64,000 bases of DNA from positions 332,445,875 through 332,509,874 of the forward strand of contig JAVHZZ010000003.1 of assembly GCA_036250195.1 (NCBI GenBank), given 5' to 3'. A model generated the notes under the pieces. That model was not told the DNA's origin. It ran no database searches and was given only the letters and a program-made list of their open reading frames with translations. This DNA is from Mixophyes australis. Its lineage: Eukaryota > Chordata > Amphibia > Anura > Limnodynastidae. How positions within the stretch are numbered: the first letter of the stretch is position 1; the number at the start of each line of letters is the position of its first letter. Shown here piece by piece: positions 1 to 9,301 of this stretch. Both the position numbers and the translations under genes were made by a program.

Positions 1-1738
1 CCCTGTTAGATAGCGAGGGGGACTCTGTGCCCCAGAGGTACAAGGGCACAAGGCCCTTAGGTAGTTAGTGGCCTAGAGGCCATAGGAAGGCCATAGGGCC
101 TGGTTAGGGGCTGGTAGCCCATCTGCTATTAAGGGCACAAGGCCCTCAGTTAGTTAGGAAGGCCACAGGCCTTAGGCAGGGGCTAGGACCCCTAGGTAGT
201 AGGGCACAAGGCCCTAGTGAGTGGGCTCAGAGCCCTGAGTTAGAGAGGGGGCTGAGGCCCATTAGTCAGAGCAGAAGGCTCTGTGTGTAGCTGGGCAGAG
301 ACCCATGGTGTGTAGGGCATAAGGCCCTGGTGGTGTGTGGTAGAGGCGTGGGAGCCTCGTTAGTGTAGGCGCGGTCCTGTGTGAGGTGAGCACACGTGGT
401 TAGGAGGTGCAGTAGAGTGGAGGCTCCTGTGGTGCTGTAGCAACCTGCTGGTTGGCTAGCAGCGGTGTGCTCGGGTAAGTAGCGGGCAAAGTACTGTATA
501 CTGTATATTTATTCTGTCTGTGTGGCGAGGGTAGTTTACATTACAGTATTTTGGGTGTGCTATATAACTGTGTCCAGGGGCAAGACGTCAGGCCCCCATT
601 AAAGGTAGGCTCTTGTTCCTGTGGTTTTCCTGTGTTAACCCGTGCTGTGGGGACAAGTGTAAGTAACAGCATACACATAGTCAGGGGAGAACACACGTAG
701 TTTTCCGGTCCCTTAGGTCCCCGGGGTCACACTGGTACCCAAGGGGGGTGGCTGAGTGAGTTGGTGGCAGTGCAGCACACCTTGAGGCAGTTCCAGGGGC
801 GGCCGTGGTTCTGATCAAGGGTCCTCAAGGCCGGTTCCGTGCAGGTGGACCTGTGGTTCCGGACGTAGGGACACGTGTGAGATACCCGAGTACAGGCAGT
901 CGGGCGGTTCAGTTCGATCGGCTGTTCCGTGCGGCAGTCGGCCCGCGGGTTAGTGTGCTGTTCTACTGAGCCTCAGCCGGGCTTAAAGAACCCGTACTTA
1001 GGGCCTGTGTGTGACTCCATAGCAAGAAGGCAGCTTCTTGGTACGACCTGGGTGAGGGGGTTAGGAACCGCCCTCCGGTTTAGGCTGTGAACACCGGCTG
1101 GTGTTCCCCGTAGCGTGTAAGTGAGCAGTTCCGTTAGTGCACTACACTTAGTTAGTCATAGTGTTTGACTTAGTTGCGTTGCCGACCATTAGAACGTTGG
1201 TAGGGTCGGGTCGCTGTTGTAGTCAGTCCAGTTTTGTGGGTGCCATCTTAGTCTCACGGAGAGCGTAGAGGGAGGCTGTGTGTTCTTGTCATCCGCAGGA
1301 GTCGGGAAGGTGCAGGAGAACCGGATCGGAAGTGGGAGTGTCCCCGTGAGTATCACGCTCGATTCCCCCTTTCGGTTAGGCCCTCACCGGCAGGTGTGTG
1401 AGGTACTTGAGGCGGGATTAGTCCTCGGATTAGTCTTGGCCTTCAGTGCCTGTAGTCCCCCGCGTCTTGGCAAGAATAAACTGAGGAGGCGGCAAGGAGC
1501 TTGGACTGACCGTGTCCTTGTGCTTTGCCGTAGTCTCAGACAGCCCTTACCTGGTAGGCACGGCCGTAATCTCTGCCTCTATCTTAGAGGGACGTGATTG
1601 GAGGTGACTGCGGCTGCGGATCTGCTGGGATTGGATCGCAGCTGGGAAATCGGAAGCGGACTGGAGGTGACCATCGTTTTCAAGGTGAGTTCTTTGTGTT
1701 GCGTCTGTCCCTGTCTTTTCCCCGCAGGGGGCGTTACA
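1..1738 (+). repeat. 5' LTR (partial, 5' end outside window)
   Basis: This segment matches 3549-5286 base for base with a constant offset of 3548. I saw four substitutions: 396 g/a, 418 t/c, 945 g/a and 1345 c/g. It ends in TTACA just before the primer-binding site, as expected for an LTR ending in CA. The segment starts in a GC-rich array of short imperfect hairpins (1-360) and carries an AATAAA signal at 1475-1480. Several GTGAGT/GTAAGT and pyrimidine-AG motifs could act as splice sites in the leader RNA. The small ORFs in it are probably not coding, because the same reading frames recur unchanged in the 3' copy. Confidence 0.9.
1475..1480 (+). terminator. Polyadenylation signal AATAAA in 5' LTR
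   Basis: An AATAAA hexamer lies about 260 bases before the LTR end. The identical copy at 5023-5028 in the 3' LTR is the one expected to end the element's transcript. In the 5' copy it would normally be bypassed. Confidence 0.5.
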
Positions 1739-1741
1739 TTT

Positions 1742-1759
1742 TGGCGTAGTCGGCAGGAT
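1742..1759 (+). promoter_or_regulatory. Primer-binding site for tRNA-Ser
   Basis: The 18 bases TGGCGTAGTCGGCAGGAT start three bases after the LTR end. They are complementary to CCA plus the last 15 bases of vertebrate tRNA-Ser (AGA/TGA type, acceptor ending GACTACG). This is where reverse transcription would be primed. The match is from memory of the tRNA-Ser 3' end and stops at 1760. Confidence 0.82.
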
Positions 1760-1764
1760 CAACG

Positions 1765-3384
1765 ATGGCTCATCGGGGGATCATTCCGCTGTACGAGGGA
1801 TACAGCTGTGTCATCTCTCGTGACGAAGTGGCAGCGTTCACGAAGCAAATCCTGGAACGTTGTGAGACAAGGAAGAAGAAGAACAAAGGTACTAAACGGC
1901 AACCGGTGGAAGAAATGCTGTGCTGGAAGTGTGGGTTGCCTGGACACTTCGCATACCAGTGCCCAGTTGCCGAGGAGCTCTTTGATGAATGGGAGGATGA
2001 AGAAGTCTCCGATGAATGGGAAGACGTAGAAGTCTTCGAGTGGAAGGACGAGGAAGCCTTCCATCCATGGTCTCAAGAGAAGTCGGAATCTGGAGGGAAG
2101 GATCGGCAGAGCCTGCTGACTGTTGGATCACAGGAGATCGTCTCGTCCAAGCAAGATTCGCGACAGGAATACCCGCGTCAGCCGGATGCTGGAGCCGGGG
2201 TATTGGAGACGTCGGATACGTCAGACGACTTGTCCGTGGCTGTGGAAGAGTTGGTCCCTGAAGACGAAGGGAGAACTGAGCAGACCCTCCACGGGGCAAC
2301 GTTGTGTCCGGAGACATGTGAAGATGTCTGCCCGGTGGTACCTGAGAGGATGGAAGCCATCAGTACCCCGGAAGAGAGAGCTGCTGAAGAAGTACTGCCT
2401 GAAGAAGACTGTACTTTAGAGAGCGCAGCTGGAGAGTGGTGGATGTTGTCACCTTCTGAAGAAGCTTCCCGCACAACCGAGGAGGTATCGGACGGATGGG
2501 AGGTTCCGGCATGCGCCGAGGAAGAGACTCCCTGGATACCGACTTCGGGCGAGGAAGTTGCCAGGATGGTGTGGATCCTGCGCGAGAGGGCTTTACCGCG
2601 AAGGACCCGGTGGACGCAAGTCAGGGATGCCTGTAAGCGACCCTTGGAGGTGGACGTAGAGGAGAAGACGTTGATTGTGGGGACCACAATGGAAAAAGGC
2701 GGCGGAAATGTGGAGATGGTGCCCGAGAAGCGGGCGAAGATATACCTGGTGGCCGGGAAGGGGATGAAGAGTCCCCCGGCAGCTGAGCCCTGCAAGTGGG
2801 TGAAGACAGAAGAGGAGAAGTACTCACCCGTCCATCGATCCAGCGGCGGTGAGTATAACTTCTTTCTTGCAGGTCCTGTGCGCGGGGGAAGGATGAGCCA
2901 ATCAGGGCTCATCTTTCCCCGCTGGCCAATCAGCGGCCGGATGCGCGAGCCAATCGCGGCTCGCGCCCGGCCATTCAAAAGATTGGCGCCGACGCGAGCC
3001 AATCAGCGCTCGCGCCGGCTGATGACGTCACGCCGGCGACTATATAAGTCGCCGGGTGGCGCCATTTTGCCAGAAGTCCGTCGGCGGAGAAGAGAGAGGA
3101 CGTCTCTTCAAGACGTCCATCAACAGAGCCAGCAGCAGCGGCGGCAGGGGGCCCTTGTAAGGGCCGTGAGCTACCCTGCCGCCAGAAGACTTCTATCAAG
3201 CCGCCGGAGCGGAGATCATCGGCGGGAAGCCCTTGTCAGGGCTGAGAGCGCCCCCGCCCCAGCTGCAAGTGGAGACCCAGCGCCGAAGCGGAGAAGAGGC
3301 GCCGCCGGCTGGAGGGTCTGGAAGACCCGGAGAAAGAAACAGAAGACGGCGTGTCAAGTTGAGTATCCTGCGCAGAGCAGGTAA
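1765..3384 (+). CDS. Gag-like protein with one CCHC zinc knuckle and acidic tail
   Basis: The ORF starts with ATG five bases after the primer-binding site, where gag is expected, and is open for 539 codons. Residues 35-45 are a basic stretch (RKKKNKGTKR). Residues 53-66 form a zinc knuckle C-x2-C-x4-H-x4-C (C53, C56, H61, C66), typical of retroelement nucleocapsid. Residues 73-100 hold three imperfect repeats of the type DEWEDEEV / DEWEDVEV / EWKDEEA, followed by a long Glu/Asp-rich region to about residue 260. There is no capsid-like fold or major homology region that I can see, and no pol. From about codon 375 the frame runs into the promoter/LTR, where high GC keeps it open and the composition turns Arg-rich. 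The true C-terminus is probably earlier or spliced. It could be a Gag remnant or an accessory protein of a non-autonomous element. Confidence 0.6.
   Translation: MAHRGIIPLYEGYSCVISRDEVAAFTKQILERCETRKKKNKGTKRQPVEEMLCWKCGLPGHFAYQCPVAEELFDEWEDEEVSDEWEDVEVFEWKDEEAFHPWSQEKSESGGKDRQSLLTVGSQEIVSSKQDSRQEYPRQPDAGAGVLETSDTSDDLSVAVEELVPEDEGRTEQTLHGATLCPETCEDVCPVVPERMEAISTPEERAAEEVLPEEDCTLESAAGEWWMLSPSEEASRTTEEVSDGWEVPACAEEETPWIPTSGEEVARMVWILRERALPRRTRWTQVRDACKRPLEVDVEEKTLIVGTTMEKGGGNVEMVPEKRAKIYLVAGKGMKSPPAAEPCKWVKTEEEKYSPVHRSSGGEYNFFLAGPVRGGRMSQSGLIFPRWPISGRMREPIAARARPFKRLAPTRANQRSRRLMTSRRRLYKSPGGAILPEVRRRRRERTSLQDVHQQSQQQRRQGALVRAVSYPAARRLLSSRRSGDHRREALVRAESAPAPAASGDPAPKRRRGAAGWRVWKTRRKKQKTACQVEYPAQSR
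2890..3060 (+). promoter_or_regulatory. Retroelement promoter (U3): four CCAAT boxes, CRE, TATA box
   Basis: CCAAT boxes lie at 2898, 2926, 2950 and 2999, most within copies of a GAGCCAATC motif flanked by GCTCGCGC. A palindromic cAMP-response element TGACGTCA lies at 3023-3030 and a TATA box TATATAAG at 3041-3048. The order and spacing fit an RNA polymerase II core promoter with transcription starting near 3070. If this is U3, the LTR must begin upstream of 2898. A purine run at 2885-2893 followed by TG at 2894 is a possible polypurine tract and LTR start. Confidence 0.7.
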
Positions 3385-3392
3385 GTAGACTC

Positions 3393-3905
3393 AACAATAA
3401 CGTCGGGCACTAGGCCCGTGGGCACAGTCGGGCACAAGGCCCGTGGCACGTGAATTAGGGGCACAAGGCCCAGGGACCTGGGCACTAGGCCCCAACGAGT
3501 TTAGTGGGCCAGTAGGCCATTAGTATATTGATACAAAAGGGGACAAGCCCCTGTTAGATAGCGAGGGGGACTCTGTGCCCCAGAGGTACAAGGGCACAAG
3601 GCCCTTAGGTAGTTAGTGGCCTAGAGGCCATAGGAAGGCCATAGGGCCTGGTTAGGGGCTGGTAGCCCATCTGCTATTAAGGGCACAAGGCCCTCAGTTA
3701 GTTAGGAAGGCCACAGGCCTTAGGCAGGGGCTAGGACCCCTAGGTAGTAGGGCACAAGGCCCTAGTGAGTGGGCTCAGAGCCCTGAGTTAGAGAGGGGGC
3801 TGAGGCCCATTAGTCAGAGCAGAAGGCTCTGTGTGTAGCTGGGCAGAGACCCATGGTGTGTAGGGCATAAGGCCCTGGTGGTGTGTGGTAGAGGCGTGGG
3901 AGCCT
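3393..3905 (+). repeat. Array of short imperfect hairpins in LTR leader
   Basis: The region is a run of units of the form GGGCAC-AAG-GCCC, GGCC-TAGA-GGCC or GGGCTCAGAGCCC, each a 3-5 bp stem with a short loop, often separated by TAGTTAG-like spacers. The same array fills 1-360 of the 5' copy. It continues without a break across 3549, where the alignable LTR copy begins only because the window starts there. In the predicted transcript it would sit about 330-840 bases after the start site. Confidence 0.65.
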
Positions 3906-5286
3906 CGTTAGTGTAGGCGCGGTCCTGTGTGAGGTGAGCACACATGGTTAGGAGGTGCAGTAGAGCGGAGGCTCCTGTGGTGCTGTAGCAACCTGCTGGT
4001 TGGCTAGCAGCGGTGTGCTCGGGTAAGTAGCGGGCAAAGTACTGTATACTGTATATTTATTCTGTCTGTGTGGCGAGGGTAGTTTACATTACAGTATTTT
4101 GGGTGTGCTATATAACTGTGTCCAGGGGCAAGACGTCAGGCCCCCATTAAAGGTAGGCTCTTGTTCCTGTGGTTTTCCTGTGTTAACCCGTGCTGTGGGG
4201 ACAAGTGTAAGTAACAGCATACACATAGTCAGGGGAGAACACACGTAGTTTTCCGGTCCCTTAGGTCCCCGGGGTCACACTGGTACCCAAGGGGGGTGGC
4301 TGAGTGAGTTGGTGGCAGTGCAGCACACCTTGAGGCAGTTCCAGGGGCGGCCGTGGTTCTGATCAAGGGTCCTCAAGGCCGGTTCCGTGCAGGTGGACCT
4401 GTGGTTCCGGACGTAGGGACACGTGTGAGATACCCGAGTACAGGCAGTCGGGCGGTTCAGTTCGATCGGCTGTTCCGTGCGGCAGTCGGCCCACGGGTTA
4501 GTGTGCTGTTCTACTGAGCCTCAGCCGGGCTTAAAGAACCCGTACTTAGGGCCTGTGTGTGACTCCATAGCAAGAAGGCAGCTTCTTGGTACGACCTGGG
4601 TGAGGGGGTTAGGAACCGCCCTCCGGTTTAGGCTGTGAACACCGGCTGGTGTTCCCCGTAGCGTGTAAGTGAGCAGTTCCGTTAGTGCACTACACTTAGT
4701 TAGTCATAGTGTTTGACTTAGTTGCGTTGCCGACCATTAGAACGTTGGTAGGGTCGGGTCGCTGTTGTAGTCAGTCCAGTTTTGTGGGTGCCATCTTAGT
4801 CTCACGGAGAGCGTAGAGGGAGGCTGTGTGTTCTTGTCATCCGCAGGAGTCGGGAAGGTGCAGGAGAACCGGATCGGAAGTGGGAGTGTCCCGGTGAGTA
4901 TCACGCTCGATTCCCCCTTTCGGTTAGGCCCTCACCGGCAGGTGTGTGAGGTACTTGAGGCGGGATTAGTCCTCGGATTAGTCTTGGCCTTCAGTGCCTG
5001 TAGTCCCCCGCGTCTTGGCAAGAATAAACTGAGGAGGCGGCAAGGAGCTTGGACTGACCGTGTCCTTGTGCTTTGCCGTAGTCTCAGACAGCCCTTACCT
5101 GGTAGGCACGGCCGTAATCTCTGCCTCTATCTTAGAGGGACGTGATTGGAGGTGACTGCGGCTGCGGATCTGCTGGGATTGGATCGCAGCTGGGAAATCG
5201 GAAGCGGACTGGAGGTGACCATCGTTTTCAAGGTGAGTTCTTTGTGTTGCGTCTGTCCCTGTCTTTTCCCCGCAGGGGGCGTTACA
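3549..5286 (+). repeat. 3' LTR (minimum extent)
   Basis: This is the second copy of bases 1-1738, 99.8% identical by eye (four mismatches). It carries the AATAAA signal at 5023-5028 and ends ...GTTACA at 5286. The true start is probably near 2.9 kb, because the promoter and the hairpin array lie upstream of 3549 and only the window edge limits the alignment. That would make the LTR about 2.4 kb. Confidence 0.88.
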
Positions 5287-5827
5287 CTAGTGCACAATAC
5301 AAGAACTGCAAACACTTTTAATTTATGCTTCAATAAGGATGACTTCAACATTGAAGCAGAATTACATTTTTTGCGACATCTCATGCTAAGAGTCCATGTG
5401 ATGGCATTGGAGGGACAGTTAAACATCTAGCCACACGCACCAGTCTGCAAGCAGCGGAAACCCATCACATCTTGACACCTTTGGTTCCTGGGCAAATGAA
5501 AATGTACATGGCATAATGTTTTTTTACGTATCACAAAACTAAATATAAGACTGTGAAACCAAGCTGCATAGCTGTCTAGAGACAGCAAACACTGTGGCAG
5601 GAACACTTTCTCATCACAGATTTCGGTCTATAAGTAATGATGAGCCACACATATATCGATTGTCATCAGACGACATAAAGACAGGAGGAACCAAAGTTAG
5701 TGTCACTATGACCACAGTCACAAAAAATGTGGACAAAAGTGATCTGCAAACTGGAACATACATAGCAGCAGTGTATGATAACATCTGGTACATTGGGTAT
5801 ATCATTCAATGTAATGAGGAGGAACAA
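5287..5827. other. Unassigned AT-rich flank
   Basis: Flanking DNA directly after the LTR element. Short ORFs here match no family I know, and no exon-like splice pair stands out. Confidence 0.5.
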
Positions 5828-6152
5828 GGGACCTGATTCATTAAGGATCTTAACTTCTTATTTCAGTCTCCTGGACAAAACCATGTTGCAATGCAAGGGG
5901 TGCAAATTAGTATTCTGTTTTGCACATAAGTTAAATACTGACTGTTTTTTCATGTAGCACACAAATATCAACTTTAAATTTCAGTGTACAAATAAGCTAT
6001 CAAGTATTTGTGTGCTACATGAAAAAACAGTCAGTATTTAACTTATGTGCAAAACAGAATACTAATTTGCACCCCTTGAATTGTAACATGGTTTTGTCCA
6101 GGAGACTGAAATAAGAAGTTTCTCAAGTTAAGATCCTTAATGAATCAGGGCC
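5828..6152. mobile_element. Foldback (MITE-like) element with ~150-bp inverted arms
   Basis: The left arm starts GGGACCTGATTCATTAAGG and the right arm ends in its complement CCTTAATGAATCAGGG. The arms also share the internal stretches around the CAGTCTCCTGGACAAAACC, TGCACATAAGTTAAATACTGAC and CATGTAGCACACAAATA motifs in inverted order. Only about 40 bases at the centre (roughly 5967-6005) are unpaired. The termini resemble those at 47600 and 48336. No clear target duplication was found. It is non-coding. Confidence 0.85.
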
Positions 6153-6428
6153 AAGATGTGCTGATACACTTAATGAAACCAATCAACAAATGTGCTGTCC
6201 TGGCCTTCAAGAGATAAGTGTTTTGTTCCTTTTATTCACGTCCTCTGTGTAACGGAAGTACCTACTATCCAAGGAAATACTGGAAGGCAGTATACACTTT
6301 CTGCTGACACTTTAAGGAAAATTACAGACCGTTACAAGTTCCAAACAAGGGAAAAATAATGAGATTGTTGACTCAACTTCAGTTAAAGGCTTCAGTTATG
6401 TTAAAGGTTTTAAATTTCATGATTTCTT

Positions 6429-7002
6429 GTGTTAATTATGTTTGCGGTACAACAGTAATCGAACATCAGCATCAACTTCATTATTTTTTTTCTCCACTAT
6501 GAAACAGAGTACCCTGCTGATTTTTTTGGTGGTAGTAATAAATACCTTTTTTAAACACCCCCCAAAAAATGGGATCCCTAATGTCAAATGTAAAGTGGTC
6601 TCAGCTATGTCCAATGATTTTTGAGTAAATAGTAATATGGCTGTCTGTATGTAAAAGACTATCAAATGAGCAGCTGCCATGATTGACTCTTTCTGTGTCT
6701 ACCTCTCTTTTTCTCTGGAAAGTTTCAGTTTTGGTCTCTCTAAAGGGAATTCCCTTCCCATCAGTTTCTGTTTGTTTCATTTCCTTGTATGGGAGTTTTA
6801 TCCCATTGCCTCAGTTTAGTTCACTTTTTTGGTATGGTTTTTAACAATGTGTAAATTATGTATGCTGTACAGCAGTAATTGAGCATCAAATATTATTTGT
6901 TTTCTCCACTATGAAACAGAGTACCTGGCTGATTTTTTTTGTGGTAGTAATTTATACCTTTTTTAAACACCCCCAAAAAAATGGGATCCCTAATGTCAAT
7001 TG
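6429..7002. repeat. Two direct copies of a ~155-bp sequence, ~420 bp apart
   Basis: Copy 1 (6429-6590) and copy 2 (6849-7002) share long stretches, including CTCCACTATGAAACAGAGTACC, the CTGATTTTTTTxGTGGTAGTAAT core and ATGGGATCCCTAATGTCAA. They differ by scattered substitutions and small indels, so the duplication is not recent. The 258 bases between them are unrelated and pyrimidine-rich. Confidence 0.8.
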
Positions 7003-8171
7003 AATCTAGCGTTTTTAATGATATTCAAAAACTGTGCGTTTTTGCCGTAACGCAAAACATGAGGCAGATAAAGTAATTTGGTTTGGATTTTTGGATTCGG
7101 GAGGAAGAGTTACCTTAGGGGTCCAAATTTTGTGTCGATTCCTTAATAAACACCTGTAATACTTCAAATAAACTGGATAAAGAAGCCGCGATTAGTAAAT
7201 TATTTAATAAATTGAAAAATCAATATATAATCAACTAATTGTCAGACAGTCGAGATCCTCTCTTAACTTAAAAAATTTTAAAAAAATCTGATACGGGTGG
7301 TGGACAAATCATGTTTTTTTGGGTGATCTGATGTGGAATGACCCAACAGTCAAAGTTGCTGCATCGCAGTAAACAGAATTTCTGGGGCTTCAAACAATCC
7401 TATTAACTACCTGCATTTTTCTGCCCCTAAAACTGCTGTAAATGTTTGCCTCATTGTAGGCAATTACCTGAGTAGGGCTGGACTTTGGGAAGGGTTCAGA
7501 GGGTATTTCTTCTGGTCCCCACATCTAAGTGGCCATGGATCAGGATTTATTCGGTTTCCAATGTAAGCTCTATATTGTTACAGCTGTAGTTAATAACTCA
7601 ATATCCTTTTAGACAATTGTTTTATGTTTTTGTTAATTAAATATGTGAGATTTTTAAAATTAAATACAAGGTTTTTTTTTGTAATTAAGTTAATGGTTGG
7701 TATTACAACTTTTTGTGGTCTCATACTCTGGTGGTGAGTAGAGATTATACATTATCGGAATTTTCTGTAGTTCTGCATTTGTTTCTGGAAAATACCATGT
7801 GCATGGATTAGGGTTCCTGCCCAGATTGAGCTCTGACCACACAAGTACATTTAGATGACAAAGATATACATCTATCATTTTATCTGAAAAGAAAACAGCG
7901 ATCACTTTGAGATATCTGCAATAAATCTGCTGATGCTGTAATCAACAAATTGGCAGCGTTTACACATGTCTGTGGTTTAAAGAAAGAGTGCTTAGTTGAC
8001 GCTTTGTTTGCTTTATTGGGAGTTTTCAAATCAATATTCATAAATTATTTAGTTGGATTAATATTAGCTACTTTGAATTTTCATCTGTAAAAGCTTGTGG
8101 CTATGTGAGCTAAGTTTTACACAGAGTCTGTAATGACAGAAAATATACCTTAAAACTAGAGCCAGCAGATT
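7003..8171. other. Unassigned intergenic or intronic sequence
   Basis: AT-rich sequence with no recognisable gene. Open frames are below 75 codons and lack family signatures. Confidence 0.5.
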
Positions 8172-8276
8172 TTATAGGGCTTTACAACTGGGAACAAACA
8201 CAGTAATAAAATAATACTGGGTAATACAGACAGAGGTAAGAAGACCCAATCGCAAGCTTACAATCTATAAGTGGAT
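8172..8276. repeat. Fragment of a frog interspersed repeat (GCTTTACA ... GCTTACAATCTA)
   Basis: It carries TATAGGGCTTTACAACTGGGAAC, a GGGTAATACAGACAGAGGTAAG segment and GCAAGCTTACAATCTATAAG, a pattern shared with 43826-43960 and, in part, 14640-14710. I recognise the pattern from frog genomic sequence but cannot name the family. Confidence 0.5.
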
Positions 8277-8984
8277 ATAAAAGACTTTCTATCAAAGCTT
8301 ATCGCAGTGATAAATCTTGTTTTGCCTCAATTTATCAATAACATTTTACCCGGACAGCTGTGTGGAGCTCAGCTCCCCAGCGGCACCAGCTGGCAGCAGT
8401 AAGAGGGGTCTTAGCAGGGCCCCTCTACACATCCATGCTTGGACATGGGCTTCCAGATTATTTAGTTTGCAGACCCCCGGCTATAGTCATTCCCCACTAT
8501 CGCTATTTTTATTAAATAAGCTTCCCCATGAATGCATGGGGAAGCTTCAGGGAAAGCTAGAGACCCCTGTAAGAAGAATCCCTAAATCCTGGGAAAACTC
8601 CCATTTTTGCCGGATTTAGGGCTCTTTTCCCTTTGATAAATAGATCCCTATATTTCTTAGCAACATTTGATGAATTCAAATCTCTTATTTAGGGAGGCAT
8701 CATAAAGTGGTGAAGAAAAATTTGCACAAAATAGTCCCACTCTGATGTCCCAGATTCTGGCCCTAAAGCCAACCATGACCCAGCTTATTGTAAATAAACC
8801 TCATCCACTGTGTGTAGGTGATAACTACACTCTATAATTTCCATTGATATCAGTTTCCAATGATCACTTTTCTACTCTGCACAATAATTCTCAACACAAT
8901 TGCCATTTGCAATTTTATCCACTCTAAAGGTATTTAGCGTGTGTCTTTTAAAAAAAATGTATAACATACCGAATATTTTTATAT
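8277..8984. other. Repeat-like end at 8440-8650, otherwise unassigned
   Basis: Bases 8500-8560 form a short palindrome around GCTTCCCCATGAATGCATGGGGAAGC. The stretch ends with TTTGATAAATAGATCCCTA at about 8650, a terminus typical of small frog DNA elements (compare 19637 and 20099). The rest is unassigned. Confidence 0.4.
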
Positions 8985-9301
8985 ATAGTAATAGAGATGC
9001 GCCAACTAAATCCCAAAAAACACATTTAAACAAGACAAAAAAGTTTAAATCTTGAAGGTAACTAGTTTATTAAAAATCATTTCATCTTCCACATTTCATC
9101 TTCCGTAGTTATCATGTATTGCAGCTGCATTTTATTTGAGATCACTAATTGATAACTCATATGTGCATATATGTTGCTACCATTTTATTTGAAGTGATTC
9201 TAAATGTTTTTTTAATAAATTACTTAACTTTGAGATTGAATCCATTTCATCTTGTTTAAATGTGTTTTTTTGGGATGTAGTTGGCACCTCTATATTACTA
9301 T
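8985..9301. mobile_element. MITE with ~50-bp terminal inverted repeats
   Basis: The left end TAGTAATAGAGATGCGCCAAC and following AAATCCCAAAAAACACATTTAAACAAGA are matched in inverted orientation by TCTTGTTTAAATGTG... and GTTGGCACCTCTATATTACTA at 9249-9300. The interior is AT-rich and non-coding. The size and structure fit a non-autonomous DNA transposon. The superfamily is not determined. Confidence 0.8.

Larger units (their letters stand above)
1..5286 (+). mobile_element. Young non-autonomous LTR retrotransposon (5' end cut by window edge)
   Basis: Bases 1-1738 and 3549-5286 are direct copies that align without gaps. Between them lie a primer-binding site, one Gag-like ORF and a promoter. 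The element has the LTR - PBS - ORF - LTR order of a Ty3/gypsy or retrovirus-like retrotransposon. No protease, reverse transcriptase, RNase H or integrase is recognisable in the roughly 1.8 kb between the alignable copies, so it probably depends on an autonomous relative (LARD-like). The 3' copy ends in TTACA at 5286 and flanking DNA starts at 5287. The target-site duplication cannot be checked because the 5' flank is outside the window. The superfamily is uncertain. Confidence 0.88.

Noticed and set aside
1280..1597. 105-codon ORF in the LTR, repeated at 4828-5145
   Set aside because: It lies wholly in the LTR, has no domain and its internal Met is not in a good context. Its repetition reflects the LTR duplication.
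2847..2874. GTGAGTATAACTTCTTTCTTGCAG resembling a complete mini-intron in the Gag-like ORF
   Set aside because: At under 30 bases it is too short to be spliced. The donor and acceptor could still be used separately with distant partners, which cannot be judged from sequence.
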